Shown here: positions 23,016-30,078 of the stretch, one piece after another
Layout of the letters: each line of letters begins with the position of its first letter
How positions within the stretch are numbered: the first letter of the stretch is position 1
Source: an uncultured Burkholderiales bacterium
GTDB lineage: Bacteria; Pseudomonadota; Gammaproteobacteria; Burkholderiales; Burkholderiaceae_C
DNA length: 34,704 nt
Assembly: GCA_903856995.1 (NCBI GenBank)
Contig: CAIODK010000120.1
Coordinates: 1 to 34,704 of the forward strand
Reading direction: 5' to 3'
Translations under genes and position numbers: made by a program
The notes under the pieces: model-generated
The model's database searches: none
Told to the model about the DNA's origin: nothing
The model's input: only the letters and a program-made list of their open reading frames with translations

Positions 23016-23902
23016 TACTTCTCCCGCCCGAACAAACCTGCTGGTCGGATCAACAACACAATGGCCATGATGACAAACACGACCGTGGTCGAGGCCTCTG
23101 CAAAAAATACTTTGGTCAGGCCTTCAATCAACCCCAAGCCCAAGCCCGTGACGATCGCGCCCAAGATCGAGCCCATGCCACCAATCACTACCACCGCAAA
23201 CACCACGATGATGATGTTGGAACCCATCAGCGGACTCACTTGATAAATCGGTGCGGCCATGACACCCGCCAACCCTGCGAGCCCCACACCAAAGGCATAG
23301 GTGAGCGTGACCATCAAGGGCACGTTGATGCCGAAGGCTTTCACCATGTCTGGGTTTTCGGTTCCCGCGCGCAAGTAGGCGCCGAGCTTGGTTTTTTCAA
23401 TCACAAACCACGTGAAGAAACACAGCACGATGGACACCACAATCACCCAGACGCGGTACTTGGGCAACATCATGAAGCCCAAATCAAAGACCCCACGGAA
23501 CACCTCAGGCAAGTCATAGGGCAAGCCGGACGAGCCATAAAACTCGCGGAAGATGCCTTCCAAAATCAGGGCCAAGCCAAAGGTCAGCAACAGCCCGTAC
23601 AGGTGGTCGAGTTGGTGCAACCAACGCAGCATGGTTTTTTCGATCACCACGCCAATCAAGGCAACGCCCAAAGGGGCAATGACCAAGGCCATCCAGTAAT
23701 TAATGCCTGCGTAGTTGAGCAGCATCCACGCAAAAAAAGCGCCCGCCATGTAGAGCGCGCCATGCGCAAAGTTGACGATGTTGAGCATGCCGAAAATCAC
23801 GGCAAGCCCCAACGACAAGATGGCATAAAAAGAGCCGTTGACCAAACCGAGCATGAGTTGCCCCATCAAGGCTTGAATCGGCACACCAAAAATTTCAGTC
23901 AT
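23015..23902 (-). CDS. livH: HAAT ABC transporter permease LivH
   Basis: Inner-membrane permease of 295 residues. The early segment NGSFYAILSLGLAVIFGMLNIVNFAHGALYMAGAFFAW is the hallmark of LivH. The conserved cytoplasmic loop reads KTKLGAYLRAGTENPDMVKAFGIN, and GGMGSILGAIVTGLGLGLIEG lies near the end. It forms the channel with LivM. The gene starts 59 bp after the binding-protein gene, and this gap contains an 11-bp perfect hairpin (23921-23945). The stop overlaps the livM start. Substrate cannot be assigned from sequence. Confidence 0.9.
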   Translation of the reverse strand: MTEIFGVPIQALMGQLMLGLVNGSFYAILSLGLAVIFGMLNIVNFAHGALYMAGAFFAWMLLNYAGINYWMALVIAPLGVALIGVVIEKTMLRWLHQLDHLYGLLLTFGLALILEGIFREFYGSSGLPYDLPEVFRGVFDLGFMMLPKYRVWVIVVSIVLCFFTWFVIEKTKLGAYLRAGTENPDMVKAFGINVPLMVTLTYAFGVGLAGLAGVMAAPIYQVSPLMGSNIIIVVFAVVVIGGMGSILGAIVTGLGLGLIEGLTKVFFAEASTTVVFVIMAIVLLIRPAGLFGREK

Positions 23903-23920
23903 ACAGTCCGGTGCAATATG

Positions 23921-23945
23921 ACGGGTCGCAGCCTGCGACCCGTCG
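23921..23945 (-). terminator. 11-bp perfect hairpin between livK-like and livH genes
   Basis: GACGGGTCGCA pairs exactly with TGCGACCCGTC across a 3-base loop. It lies in the 59-bp gap directly after the binding-protein gene, on the transcribed minus strand, with no U-tract following. It probably stabilises or partially terminates the mRNA so that the binding protein exceeds the permeases. The sugar ABC operon in this window has the same kind of element at 9493-9528. Confidence 0.6.
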
Positions 23946-23961
23946 TTTCAGTTCACGCTAT

Positions 23962-25191
23962 TTACTTCTTCAGCGCAGCACAACGGCTTTGTGCCAAAGG
24001 TAGGAAGGCGTCTTCACCCTTGATCGTGCCTTTGAGGTTGTAGTAGTCCCATGGGCCTTTTGACTCAGCCGGTGTTTTGACTTGGAACAAATACATGTCA
24101 TGCACCATGCGGCCATCGACGCGGAGCTTGCCGTTTTTGGCAAACATGTCATTGATGGGGGTGTCCTGCATCTTCTTCATCACGGCGGCGGTGTCATCCG
24201 TCCCAGCCGCTTGAACCGCCTTGAGGTAATGCATGGTCGATGAGTACACCGAGGCGTGGTTGGAGTTGGGCTTCTTCTTCATCACCGCTTCGTACTTTTG
24301 AGCCCAAGCGCGTGTCTCGGGGTTCAAGTCCCAGTACCAGCCTTCGGTCAGGTACAAACCTTGTGCGGTGTTCAAGCCAATCGCGTGCACGTCTGTCAGC
24401 AGCATCAACAAGGCAGCCAAGTTTTGCTTCTTGGTCAAACCAAATTCAGCCGCCGCCTTGATGCTGTTCACCGTGTCGCCGCCAGCGTTGGCCAAGCCCA
24501 CCACTTTGGCACCCGAGCTTTGCGCTTGTAGCAAGAAGGAGGAAAAGTCACCGGTAGACAGGGGGTGACGCACAGCGCCCTTGACCGTGCCGCCTGCGGC
24601 CTTAACCACATCGCCCGTGTCTTTTTCGAGGGAGTGGCCAAACGCGTAGTCCGCCGTCAAGAAGAACCAACTGTCGCCGCCGTCTTTCACAATGGCTTTG
24701 CCCACCACGTTGCTCAAGGCAATGGTGTCCATCAGGTAATGCACGCCGGTTCCGGGGGCGCAATCTTCGTTGGTCATGCGCGCAGTTGCCGCACCTGTCA
24801 CGATCGTGATTTTGTTTTTCTCTTTGCCCAAGGCCTGAACTGTCAACGCCACCGCAGAGTTCAAGTTCTCTACCGTCATGTCCACGCCGTCGCGGTCAAA
24901 CCATTGCTGGGTGATGTTTTTGGCGATGTCGGGTTTATTTTGGTGATCGGCATTGACCACTTCAATCGGCTTGCCAAACATCTTGCCGCCAAAGTCTTGC
25001 ACCGCCATCTTGGCAGCGGCCACAGCACCGGGGCCGCCGTAGTCAGCGTAGACGCCCGACATATCCGTCAACACACCAATCTTCACGCTGTCACCCGACA
25101 GCTTGCCTTGAGCCATCGCGGCCGTGGACACACCAGCCAAAAAAACAGCCGTCGCAGCAGCGATGGCAGAGGTAACGAAATGACGCTTCAT
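23962..25191 (-). CDS. HAAT ABC transporter periplasmic binding protein (LivK-like)
   Basis: Periplasmic receptor of 409 residues of the leucine/isoleucine/valine-binding protein family (Peripla_BP_6 type). A Sec signal peptide is clear (MKRHFVTSAIAAATAVFLAG, cleavage likely after AMA). The mature protein begins QGKLSGDSVKIGVLTDMSGVYADYGG, the ligand-lobe signature. The C-terminal part (LRVDGRMVHDMYLFQVK) places it in a large betaproteobacterial subgroup whose ligands are mostly unknown and include amino acids and aromatic or short-chain acids. AGGAG six bases before the ATG is a strong ribosome site. It follows livF by 23 bp and precedes the hairpin and livH. Confidence 0.88.
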   Translation of the reverse strand: MKRHFVTSAIAAATAVFLAGVSTAAMAQGKLSGDSVKIGVLTDMSGVYADYGGPGAVAAAKMAVQDFGGKMFGKPIEVVNADHQNKPDIAKNITQQWFDRDGVDMTVENLNSAVALTVQALGKEKNKITIVTGAATARMTNEDCAPGTGVHYLMDTIALSNVVGKAIVKDGGDSWFFLTADYAFGHSLEKDTGDVVKAAGGTVKGAVRHPLSTGDFSSFLLQAQSSGAKVVGLANAGGDTVNSIKAAAEFGLTKKQNLAALLMLLTDVHAIGLNTAQGLYLTEGWYWDLNPETRAWAQKYEAVMKKKPNSNHASVYSSTMHYLKAVQAAGTDDTAAVMKKMQDTPINDMFAKNGKLRVDGRMVHDMYLFQVKTPAESKGPWDYYNLKGTIKGEDAFLPLAQSRCAALKK

Positions 25192-25214
25192 AATTTGCTC
25201 CTGTTGATAAAGGC

Positions 25215-25919
25215 TCAGACGCCCAGATACTCGTTCAGCATGTCTGCCTTGTTATCGAGTTCATTTTTGTGAACCGTGGCCACGATCTGGCCATGCTCCA
25301 TCACATAGTGCCGGTCCGCCAGCGGTGCTGCGAATCGGAAATTTTGTTCAATCAACACAATCGTCAAGCCCTTGGCCTTGAGTTGCCGAATCACACGACC
25401 CAGTGTTTGCACGATCACGGGGGCCAGGCCCTCGGTGATTTCATCGAGCAACAAAATGCGCGCGCCCGAACGCAGGATGCGCGCCATGGCCAACATCTGT
25501 TGCTCGCCCCCTGATAAGCGGGTGCCTTGGCTATTGCGGCGCTCGTACAGGTTGGGAAACATCTCGTAGATTTCTGCCACCGACATGCCGCCGGGGCCAA
25601 TCTTGGGCGGAAGCATGAGGTTTTCCTCGCAGCTAAGCGATGAAAAAATGGCGCGCTCTTCGGGGCAGTAGCCCAACCCCAAGCGTGCGATTTGATTGGT
25701 TTGCAGGCCGATGGTTTCGACCCCGTCAATTTGCACAGAGCCCGTTCGTCGCCCCGTCAACCCAAGAATGGATTTGACTGTGGTCGAGCGACCCGCGCCA
25801 TTGCGTCCAAGCAAGGTGACCAACTCACCTTCATGAATTTCAAAATTCACACCGTGCAAGATGTGCGACTCACCGTACCAAGAGTCTAGGCCGGCGACTT
25901 TCAAGAGAGGTTGACTCAT
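25215..25919 (-). CDS. livF: HAAT ABC transporter ATPase LivF, Walker A Lys replaced by Arg
   Basis: ATP-binding subunit of 234 residues, typical LivF length. The Walker A motif reads GRNGAGRSTT (residues 38-47) with Arg44 in place of the normally invariant Lys; the codon is a clear CGC on the minus strand. The signature LSGGE (135-139) and Walker B LLLDE (Asp159-Glu160) are intact, and the segment after it reads ITEGLAP rather than PSEGLAP. It pairs with LivG to drive import. Because its own Walker A would pair with LivG's unusual signature, one of the two ATP sites may be weakened. The ATG overlaps the livG stop (ATGA). The rest of the protein looks functional, so I do not call it a pseudogene. 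Confidence 0.9.
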   Translation of the reverse strand: MSQPLLKVAGLDSWYGESHILHGVNFEIHEGELVTLLGRNGAGRSTTVKSILGLTGRRTGSVQIDGVETIGLQTNQIARLGLGYCPEERAIFSSLSCEENLMLPPKIGPGGMSVAEIYEMFPNLYERRNSQGTRLSGGEQQMLAMARILRSGARILLLDEITEGLAPVIVQTLGRVIRQLKAKGLTIVLIEQNFRFAAPLADRHYVMEHGQIVATVHKNELDNKADMLNEYLGV

Positions 25920-26680
25920 GCCGCCTCCTCGACCGTGCCCACATAGGCCTCCAGCACGCGGGCGTCCTTGGAGACTTGCGCATAAGGGCCCTCAGCCAGA
26001 ACCGAGCCTCGCGCCAGAACTGTGATGGTGTCAGACAAATCAGCCACCACGTTCATGTTGTGTTCGACCATCAACACCGTGCGGTTAGCCGCCACTTTAC
26101 GAATCAAATCGACCACACGGCCCACATCTTCGTGGCCCATGCCTTGGGTGGGTTCGTCCAGCAACATCAGCTCCGGATCAAGGGCGAGTGTGGTTGCTAG
26201 CTCAAGGGCGCGCTTGCGCCCGTAGGGTAGCTCCACGGTTTGGGTTTGCGCAAAACTGGCCAAGTCCACTTGATCAAGCAAGTGCATGGCTTGCTCGTTC
26301 AAAGCATTGAGGCTGCTCTCCGATTTCCAAAAATGAAAGCTGGTGCCCAGCTTGCGCTGCAACCCAACGCGCACATTTTCTAAGACGCTCAGGTGCGGGA
26401 ACACCGCAGAGATTTGGAACGACCGGACCATGCCCATGCGCGCCACCTCGGCAGCTTTGAGCGAGGTGATGTCTTGGCCGTTGTAAATGATTTGGCCCGC
26501 GCTCACCGGTAGAAATTTGGTGAGCAAATTGAAGACGGTGGTCTTGCCTGCGCCATTGGGGCCGATCAACGCGTGAATCGCGCCTCGTTTGATTTGAAGA
26601 TTGACGCTGTCAACGGCGACAAAGCCCTTGAACTCACGCGTCAGATTCTTGGTTTCTAAGATGAAGTCGTTGCGTGTCAA
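25916..26680 (-). CDS. livG: HAAT ABC transporter ATPase LivG
   Basis: ATP-binding subunit of 254 residues. Walker A is canonical, GPNGAGKTT (40-48), and Walker B reads LMLLDEPTQGM (Asp175-Glu176). The signature position reads LPYGRKR (151-157) instead of LSGGQ; LPYG-type sequences are common among LivG proteins. The only in-frame start near the family N-terminus is a TTG at 26680, preceded by GAAGG about nine bases upstream, and no in-frame ATG lies close. It is the first gene of the operon, so the order is G-F-binding protein-H-M. A weak promoter candidate lies at 26722-26750. Confidence 0.9.
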   Translation of the reverse strand: MTRNDFILETKNLTREFKGFVAVDSVNLQIKRGAIHALIGPNGAGKTTVFNLLTKFLPVSAGQIIYNGQDITSLKAAEVARMGMVRSFQISAVFPHLSVLENVRVGLQRKLGTSFHFWKSESSLNALNEQAMHLLDQVDLASFAQTQTVELPYGRKRALELATTLALDPELMLLDEPTQGMGHEDVGRVVDLIRKVAANRTVLMVEHNMNVVADLSDTITVLARGSVLAEGPYAQVSKDARVLEAYVGTVEEAA

Positions 26681-26721
26681 TCCAGATACCTTCGATGGAA
26701 GTCCGTGTGTCTAAGACGCGG

Positions 26722-26750
26722 ATGCTACGCATCGAAAGCTTCAATCGCAA
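26722..26750 (-). promoter_or_regulatory. Possible promoter of the liv operon
   Basis: On the minus strand TTGCGA (26745-26750) and TAGCAT (26722-26727) are separated by 17 bp; each matches the sigma-70 consensus at 4 of 6 positions. It lies 42 bp upstream of the livG start. The -10 box falls in a small GATGC/GCATC inverted repeat. Weak, read by eye. Confidence 0.3.
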
Positions 26751-26768
26751 AGGGGTAAACCCTTTTTT
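26749..26768 (-). terminator. Weak terminator-like hairpin after secF
   Basis: AAAGGG and CCCTTT can pair across five bases, with A/T runs flanking the stem. It lies 25 bp beyond the secF stop, between secF and livG. The stem is short and the U-run is better on the plus strand, where no gene ends. It may provide partial separation of the sec and liv operons. Confidence 0.3.
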
Positions 26769-26793
26769 AAGTCACATGAATGACTAAACGTGG

Positions 26794-27750
26794 TCAGACC
26801 ACCGCGCCAGAATTTTCATCGTCCGGATCGCCCACCACTTTGGTGCCCGTGTGCTTGATGAGGTCATCACGACGGATGCCCAGCCACATGGCGATGGCTG
26901 CGGCCACGAACACGGAGGAATAAATGCCGAAGCAAATGCCAATGGTCAGCGCCAGCGCAAAGTAGTGCAGTGTTGCGCCCCCGAACAACAACATGGACAA
27001 CACCATGAGCTGCGTACAGCCGTGGGTGATGATGGTGCGGCTGATGGTGGAGGTGATGGCGTTGTCGATGATTTCAACCGTGTTCATCTTGCGATAGCGA
27101 CGGAAGTTCTCACGAATACGGTCAAAGATCACCACCGATTCGTTCACCGAATAGCCCAGCACCGCGAGCACCGCGGCCAACACGGGCAAAGAAAACTCCC
27201 ACTGGAAAAAGGCGAAAAATCCCAAGATGATGATCACGTCATGCAAGTTGGCAATGATGGCCGCCACGGCGAACTTCCACTCAAAGCGCATGGCCAAATA
27301 AATCATGATGCCGACCACCACAAAGGCCAAGGCCTTCAGGCCGTCCACCGCCAACTCATCCCCGACTTGCGGGCCGACGAATTCGGTGCGACGCAGTTGC
27401 ACTTGCGCGTCGGTGCTTTTGAGCGCAGTCAACACTTGTTCGCTTTGCTGCGCTGAGCTCTGGCCCTTCACGGCGGGCATGCGGATCATCACATCACGCG
27501 CTGTGCCAAAGTTTTGCACTTGCACGTCGGAGAAACCGAGCTTCGCGATTTGGTCGCGCACAGCATTCAGGTCTGCCGGTTGGCTGTAGCTGACTTCCAT
27601 CAGCGTACCGCCCGTGAACTCCACCGACAGGTGCAAGCCACGGTTGAACAAGAAGAACACCGCCGCCAAGAACGTGATGAACGAGATGGCGTTGAACGCC
27701 ACGGCATGCCGCATGAACGGGATGTCTTTACGGATTTTGAAGAATTCCAT
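26794..27750 (-). CDS. secF: Protein translocase subunit SecF
   Basis: Inner-membrane component of the SecDF complex that uses the proton gradient to help complete protein export through SecYEG. At 318 residues it has the normal length. The first transmembrane segment is near residues 17-36. The following periplasmic portion begins GLHLSVEFTGGTLMEVSY with the conserved FTGG motif. Later membrane segments include VVVGIMIYLAMRFEWKFA and ALTIGICFGIYSSVFVAAAIAMWL, with GYSVNESVVIFDRIRENF between them. It follows secD by 29 bp and ends the yajC-secD-secF operon. Confidence 0.96.
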   Translation of the reverse strand: MEFFKIRKDIPFMRHAVAFNAISFITFLAAVFFLFNRGLHLSVEFTGGTLMEVSYSQPADLNAVRDQIAKLGFSDVQVQNFGTARDVMIRMPAVKGQSSAQQSEQVLTALKSTDAQVQLRRTEFVGPQVGDELAVDGLKALAFVVVGIMIYLAMRFEWKFAVAAIIANLHDVIIILGFFAFFQWEFSLPVLAAVLAVLGYSVNESVVIFDRIRENFRRYRKMNTVEIIDNAITSTISRTIITHGCTQLMVLSMLLFGGATLHYFALALTIGICFGIYSSVFVAAAIAMWLGIRRDDLIKHTGTKVVGDPDDENSGAVV

Positions 27751-27779
27751 GACTTAAATTTCTTTCTGCAGCTGTTCGC

Positions 27780-29633
27780 TTAAGCGCGCCACACAGTGCC
27801 AATAGAGACGCCTTGCAATTTCTTCTTGCGACCGTACCAAACGTTGACCAAGCCACGCGAGAAGAACACCGCGGAGAACATGCTGGTCAAAATGCCCAAG
27901 CAATGCACCACGGCAAAGCCGCGCACAGGGCCGGAGCCAAAGGCCAACAAGGCCAAACCCGCAATCAAGGTGGTGACGTTGGAGTCGAGGATGGTGGCCC
28001 AAGCGCGGTCGTAGCCCGCGTGGATGGCCGACTGAGGCGACGCGCCGTTGCGCAACTCTTCGCGCACGCGCTCGTTGATCAACACGTTGGCGTCAATCGC
28101 CATACCCAGCACCAAGGCCATCGCGGCCATGCCAGGCAAGGTGAGCGTGGCTTGCAACATGGAGAGCACCGCCACCAAGAGCAACAAGTTCACCGCCAGC
28201 GAGACGCTGGAGAACACGCCAAACAACATGTAATAAATGCACATGAAACCGGTCACGGCCACAAAGCCCCAGGTGACGGAGTCGAACCCTTTGGCAATGT
28301 TTTCAGCCCCGAGGCTTGGGCCAATGGTGCGCTCTTCGATGATTTCCATCGGCGCAGCGAGTGAGCCCGCGCGCAACAGCAAGGCGGTGTCATTGGCTTC
28401 TGTGGTGCTCATGCGGCCAGAAATTTGCACGCGGCCGCCACCGATTTCACTGCGGATCACAGGCGCGGTCACGACTTCGCCTTTGCCTTTTTCAAACAGC
28501 AAGATGGCCATGCGCTTGCCCACGCTCTCGCGGGTCACGTCTTTGAAGATGCGCGCGCCTTTGGCGTCGAGCGTCAGGTGCACGGCGGCTTCTTGGTTTT
28601 GGGTGTCAAAGCCGGGCTGCGCGTCGGTGAGGTTCTCGCCAGTCAAGATGACTTGCTTCTTCACGATCACCGCTTGACCGCTACGGTCTAAGAAACGTTC
28701 GGTCCCAAATGGCACAGGGCCATTGCCAAACTCTGCAGAGCGGGCTTCGGCGCTGTCGTCCACCATGCGGATTTCCAGCGTGGCGGTGCGACCCAAAATG
28801 TCTTTGGCCTTGGCCGTGTCTTGCACGCCTGGCAGCTGCACCACGATGCGGTCAGTCCCTTGCTGCTGAATCACAGGTTCGGCCACGCCCAACTCGTTGA
28901 TACGGTTGTGCAGGGTGGTGATGTTTTGCTTGATGGCCTGCTCTTGCACACGCTTAGCAGCCACAGGGTTGATGACCGCGGTGAGCTTGAAGTCAGCGCC
29001 ATCAGGGGCGCTGGTGGTTTGCAGATCCAAGAACTGGTCTTGAATCACGCGTTGCGCAGCTTCGAGCGTTGCCATATCGCGGAAGCGAATTTCAATGGTT
29101 TGGTTGTTGCGGCTGATACCGCTGTGGCGCACGTTCTTTTCGCGCAAACCGGTACGGATATCGCCGGCCAAGGCCTCGGCCTTCTTGGTCAGCGCGGCAG
29201 GCATGTCGACTTGCAACATGAAATGCACGCCGCCTCGCAAATCAAGGCCCAAATACATAGGCGCTGCGTGAAGCGCGGTCAACCATGCGGGAGAACGGGC
29301 CAATAAATTCAAAGCCACCACATACGAGGCGTCGTTGGCGTCGGGCACCAAGGCTTGCTGAATTGCGTCCTTGGCTTTGAGCTGGTTGTCGGTGGTGTCA
29401 AAGCGAACCTTGAGCGAGCCGTTGTCCAAGGTCACCACATCGGGGGTGAGGTTGGCCGCTTGCAAGGCGGTTTGCACGCGCACTTGCAAGGCGGCATCCA
29501 CCTTGACCGATGACTTGGCAGCCGACACCTGCACGGCAGGCGCTTCGCCAAAAAAGTTAGGCAGCGTGTAGATGCTGCCGATCAACAAAGCGATCACGAT
29601 GATCGCGTACTTCCAAAGGGGGTAACGGTTCAT
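27780..29633 (-). CDS. secD: Protein translocase subunit SecD
   Basis: Inner-membrane translocase accessory subunit of 617 residues, normal for SecD. An N-terminal transmembrane segment (WKYAIIVIALLIGSIYTLPNFF) is followed by a large periplasmic region. This contains the hallmark YLGLDLRGGVHFMLQVD and, later, a substrate-capturing P1 region. The C-terminal third holds about five membrane segments, including LPGMAAMALVLGMAIDANVLINERVREEL, where the conserved Asp takes part in proton movement. It lies 27 bp after yajC and 29 bp before secF. Confidence 0.97.
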   Translation of the reverse strand: MNRYPLWKYAIIVIALLIGSIYTLPNFFGEAPAVQVSAAKSSVKVDAALQVRVQTALQAANLTPDVVTLDNGSLKVRFDTTDNQLKAKDAIQQALVPDANDASYVVALNLLARSPAWLTALHAAPMYLGLDLRGGVHFMLQVDMPAALTKKAEALAGDIRTGLREKNVRHSGISRNNQTIEIRFRDMATLEAAQRVIQDQFLDLQTTSAPDGADFKLTAVINPVAAKRVQEQAIKQNITTLHNRINELGVAEPVIQQQGTDRIVVQLPGVQDTAKAKDILGRTATLEIRMVDDSAEARSAEFGNGPVPFGTERFLDRSGQAVIVKKQVILTGENLTDAQPGFDTQNQEAAVHLTLDAKGARIFKDVTRESVGKRMAILLFEKGKGEVVTAPVIRSEIGGGRVQISGRMSTTEANDTALLLRAGSLAAPMEIIEERTIGPSLGAENIAKGFDSVTWGFVAVTGFMCIYYMLFGVFSSVSLAVNLLLLVAVLSMLQATLTLPGMAAMALVLGMAIDANVLINERVREELRNGASPQSAIHAGYDRAWATILDSNVTTLIAGLALLAFGSGPVRGFAVVHCLGILTSMFSAVFFSRGLVNVWYGRKKKLQGVSIGTVWRA

Positions 29634-29660
29634 GGTCGCTTCGTCGTCAAGGGCTAAAAA

Positions 29661-29990
29661 TTACAGCGAGCCTTTAGGCAACACCTGCACAACAGCTTGG
29701 CGCTGGACTTGGACTTCAACACCTGCGGCGATTTCCACGCTCACAGTGCCTTCAGACAACTTAGTTACTTTGCCGAGCAAGCCGCCAACGGTGGCGACTT
29801 CGTCGCCTTTGGCGATCGCCTCGATCATGGCTTTGTGTTCTTTTTGACGTTTCATCTGTGGACGAATCATCACGAAATACAAGACCACAAACATCAACAC
29901 CAAAGGCAGCATCCCAGTGAGCGAAGACATGATGTCATTACCTGCAGCAGCGGCAGGAGCGGTTTGGGCAAAAGCAGAAGAAATCAACAC
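29661..29990 (-). CDS. yajC: Preprotein translocase subunit YajC
   Basis: Small single-span inner-membrane protein of 109 residues that associates with SecDF. The membrane segment is LPLVLMFVVLYFVMIRPQMKRQKEH with the hallmark IRPQ.KRQKEH. The cytoplasmic domain follows with KGDEVATVGGLLGKV. I chose a GTG at 29990 as start, because AGGAG lies seven bases upstream and the protein then begins MLISSAFAQ, as in relatives. The ORF-track start at 30047 would add an unlikely extension that reads through the upstream hairpin. Unlike many proteobacteria, tgt and queA are not upstream; the neighbour is a ketoacid oxidoreductase gene. Confidence 0.93.
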   Translation of the reverse strand: MLISSAFAQTAPAAAAGNDIMSSLTGMLPLVLMFVVLYFVMIRPQMKRQKEHKAMIEAIAKGDEVATVGGLLGKVTKLSEGTVSVEIAAGVEVQVQRQAVVQVLPKGSL

Positions 29991-30015
29991 GGTCAAGCTC
30001 CTAATTGAGGGACTG

Positions 30016-30042
30016 CTGCTGGGGTGCAAAACGCCCCAGCAG
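30016..30042 (-). terminator. Strong hairpin upstream of yajC
   Basis: CTGCTGGGG and CCCCAGCAG form a 9-bp perfect stem that can extend by one wobble and one further pair to leave a five-base loop. It lies in the 88-bp gap between the stop of the oxidoreductase gene and the yajC start. No U-tract follows on the minus strand. It could end the upstream transcript by another route, or act as a leader structure for yajC-secDF. Confidence 0.5.
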
Positions 30043-30078
30043 ACCAACCGCGGATTGTATGCGGCTGGCTTGCCCCCC

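Noticed and set aside
25215-25919. livF as a pseudogene because of the Walker A Lys to Arg change
   Set aside because: The frame is intact at normal length, the signature and Walker B are conserved, and it is translationally coupled to livG; a functional asymmetric ATPase is more likely.
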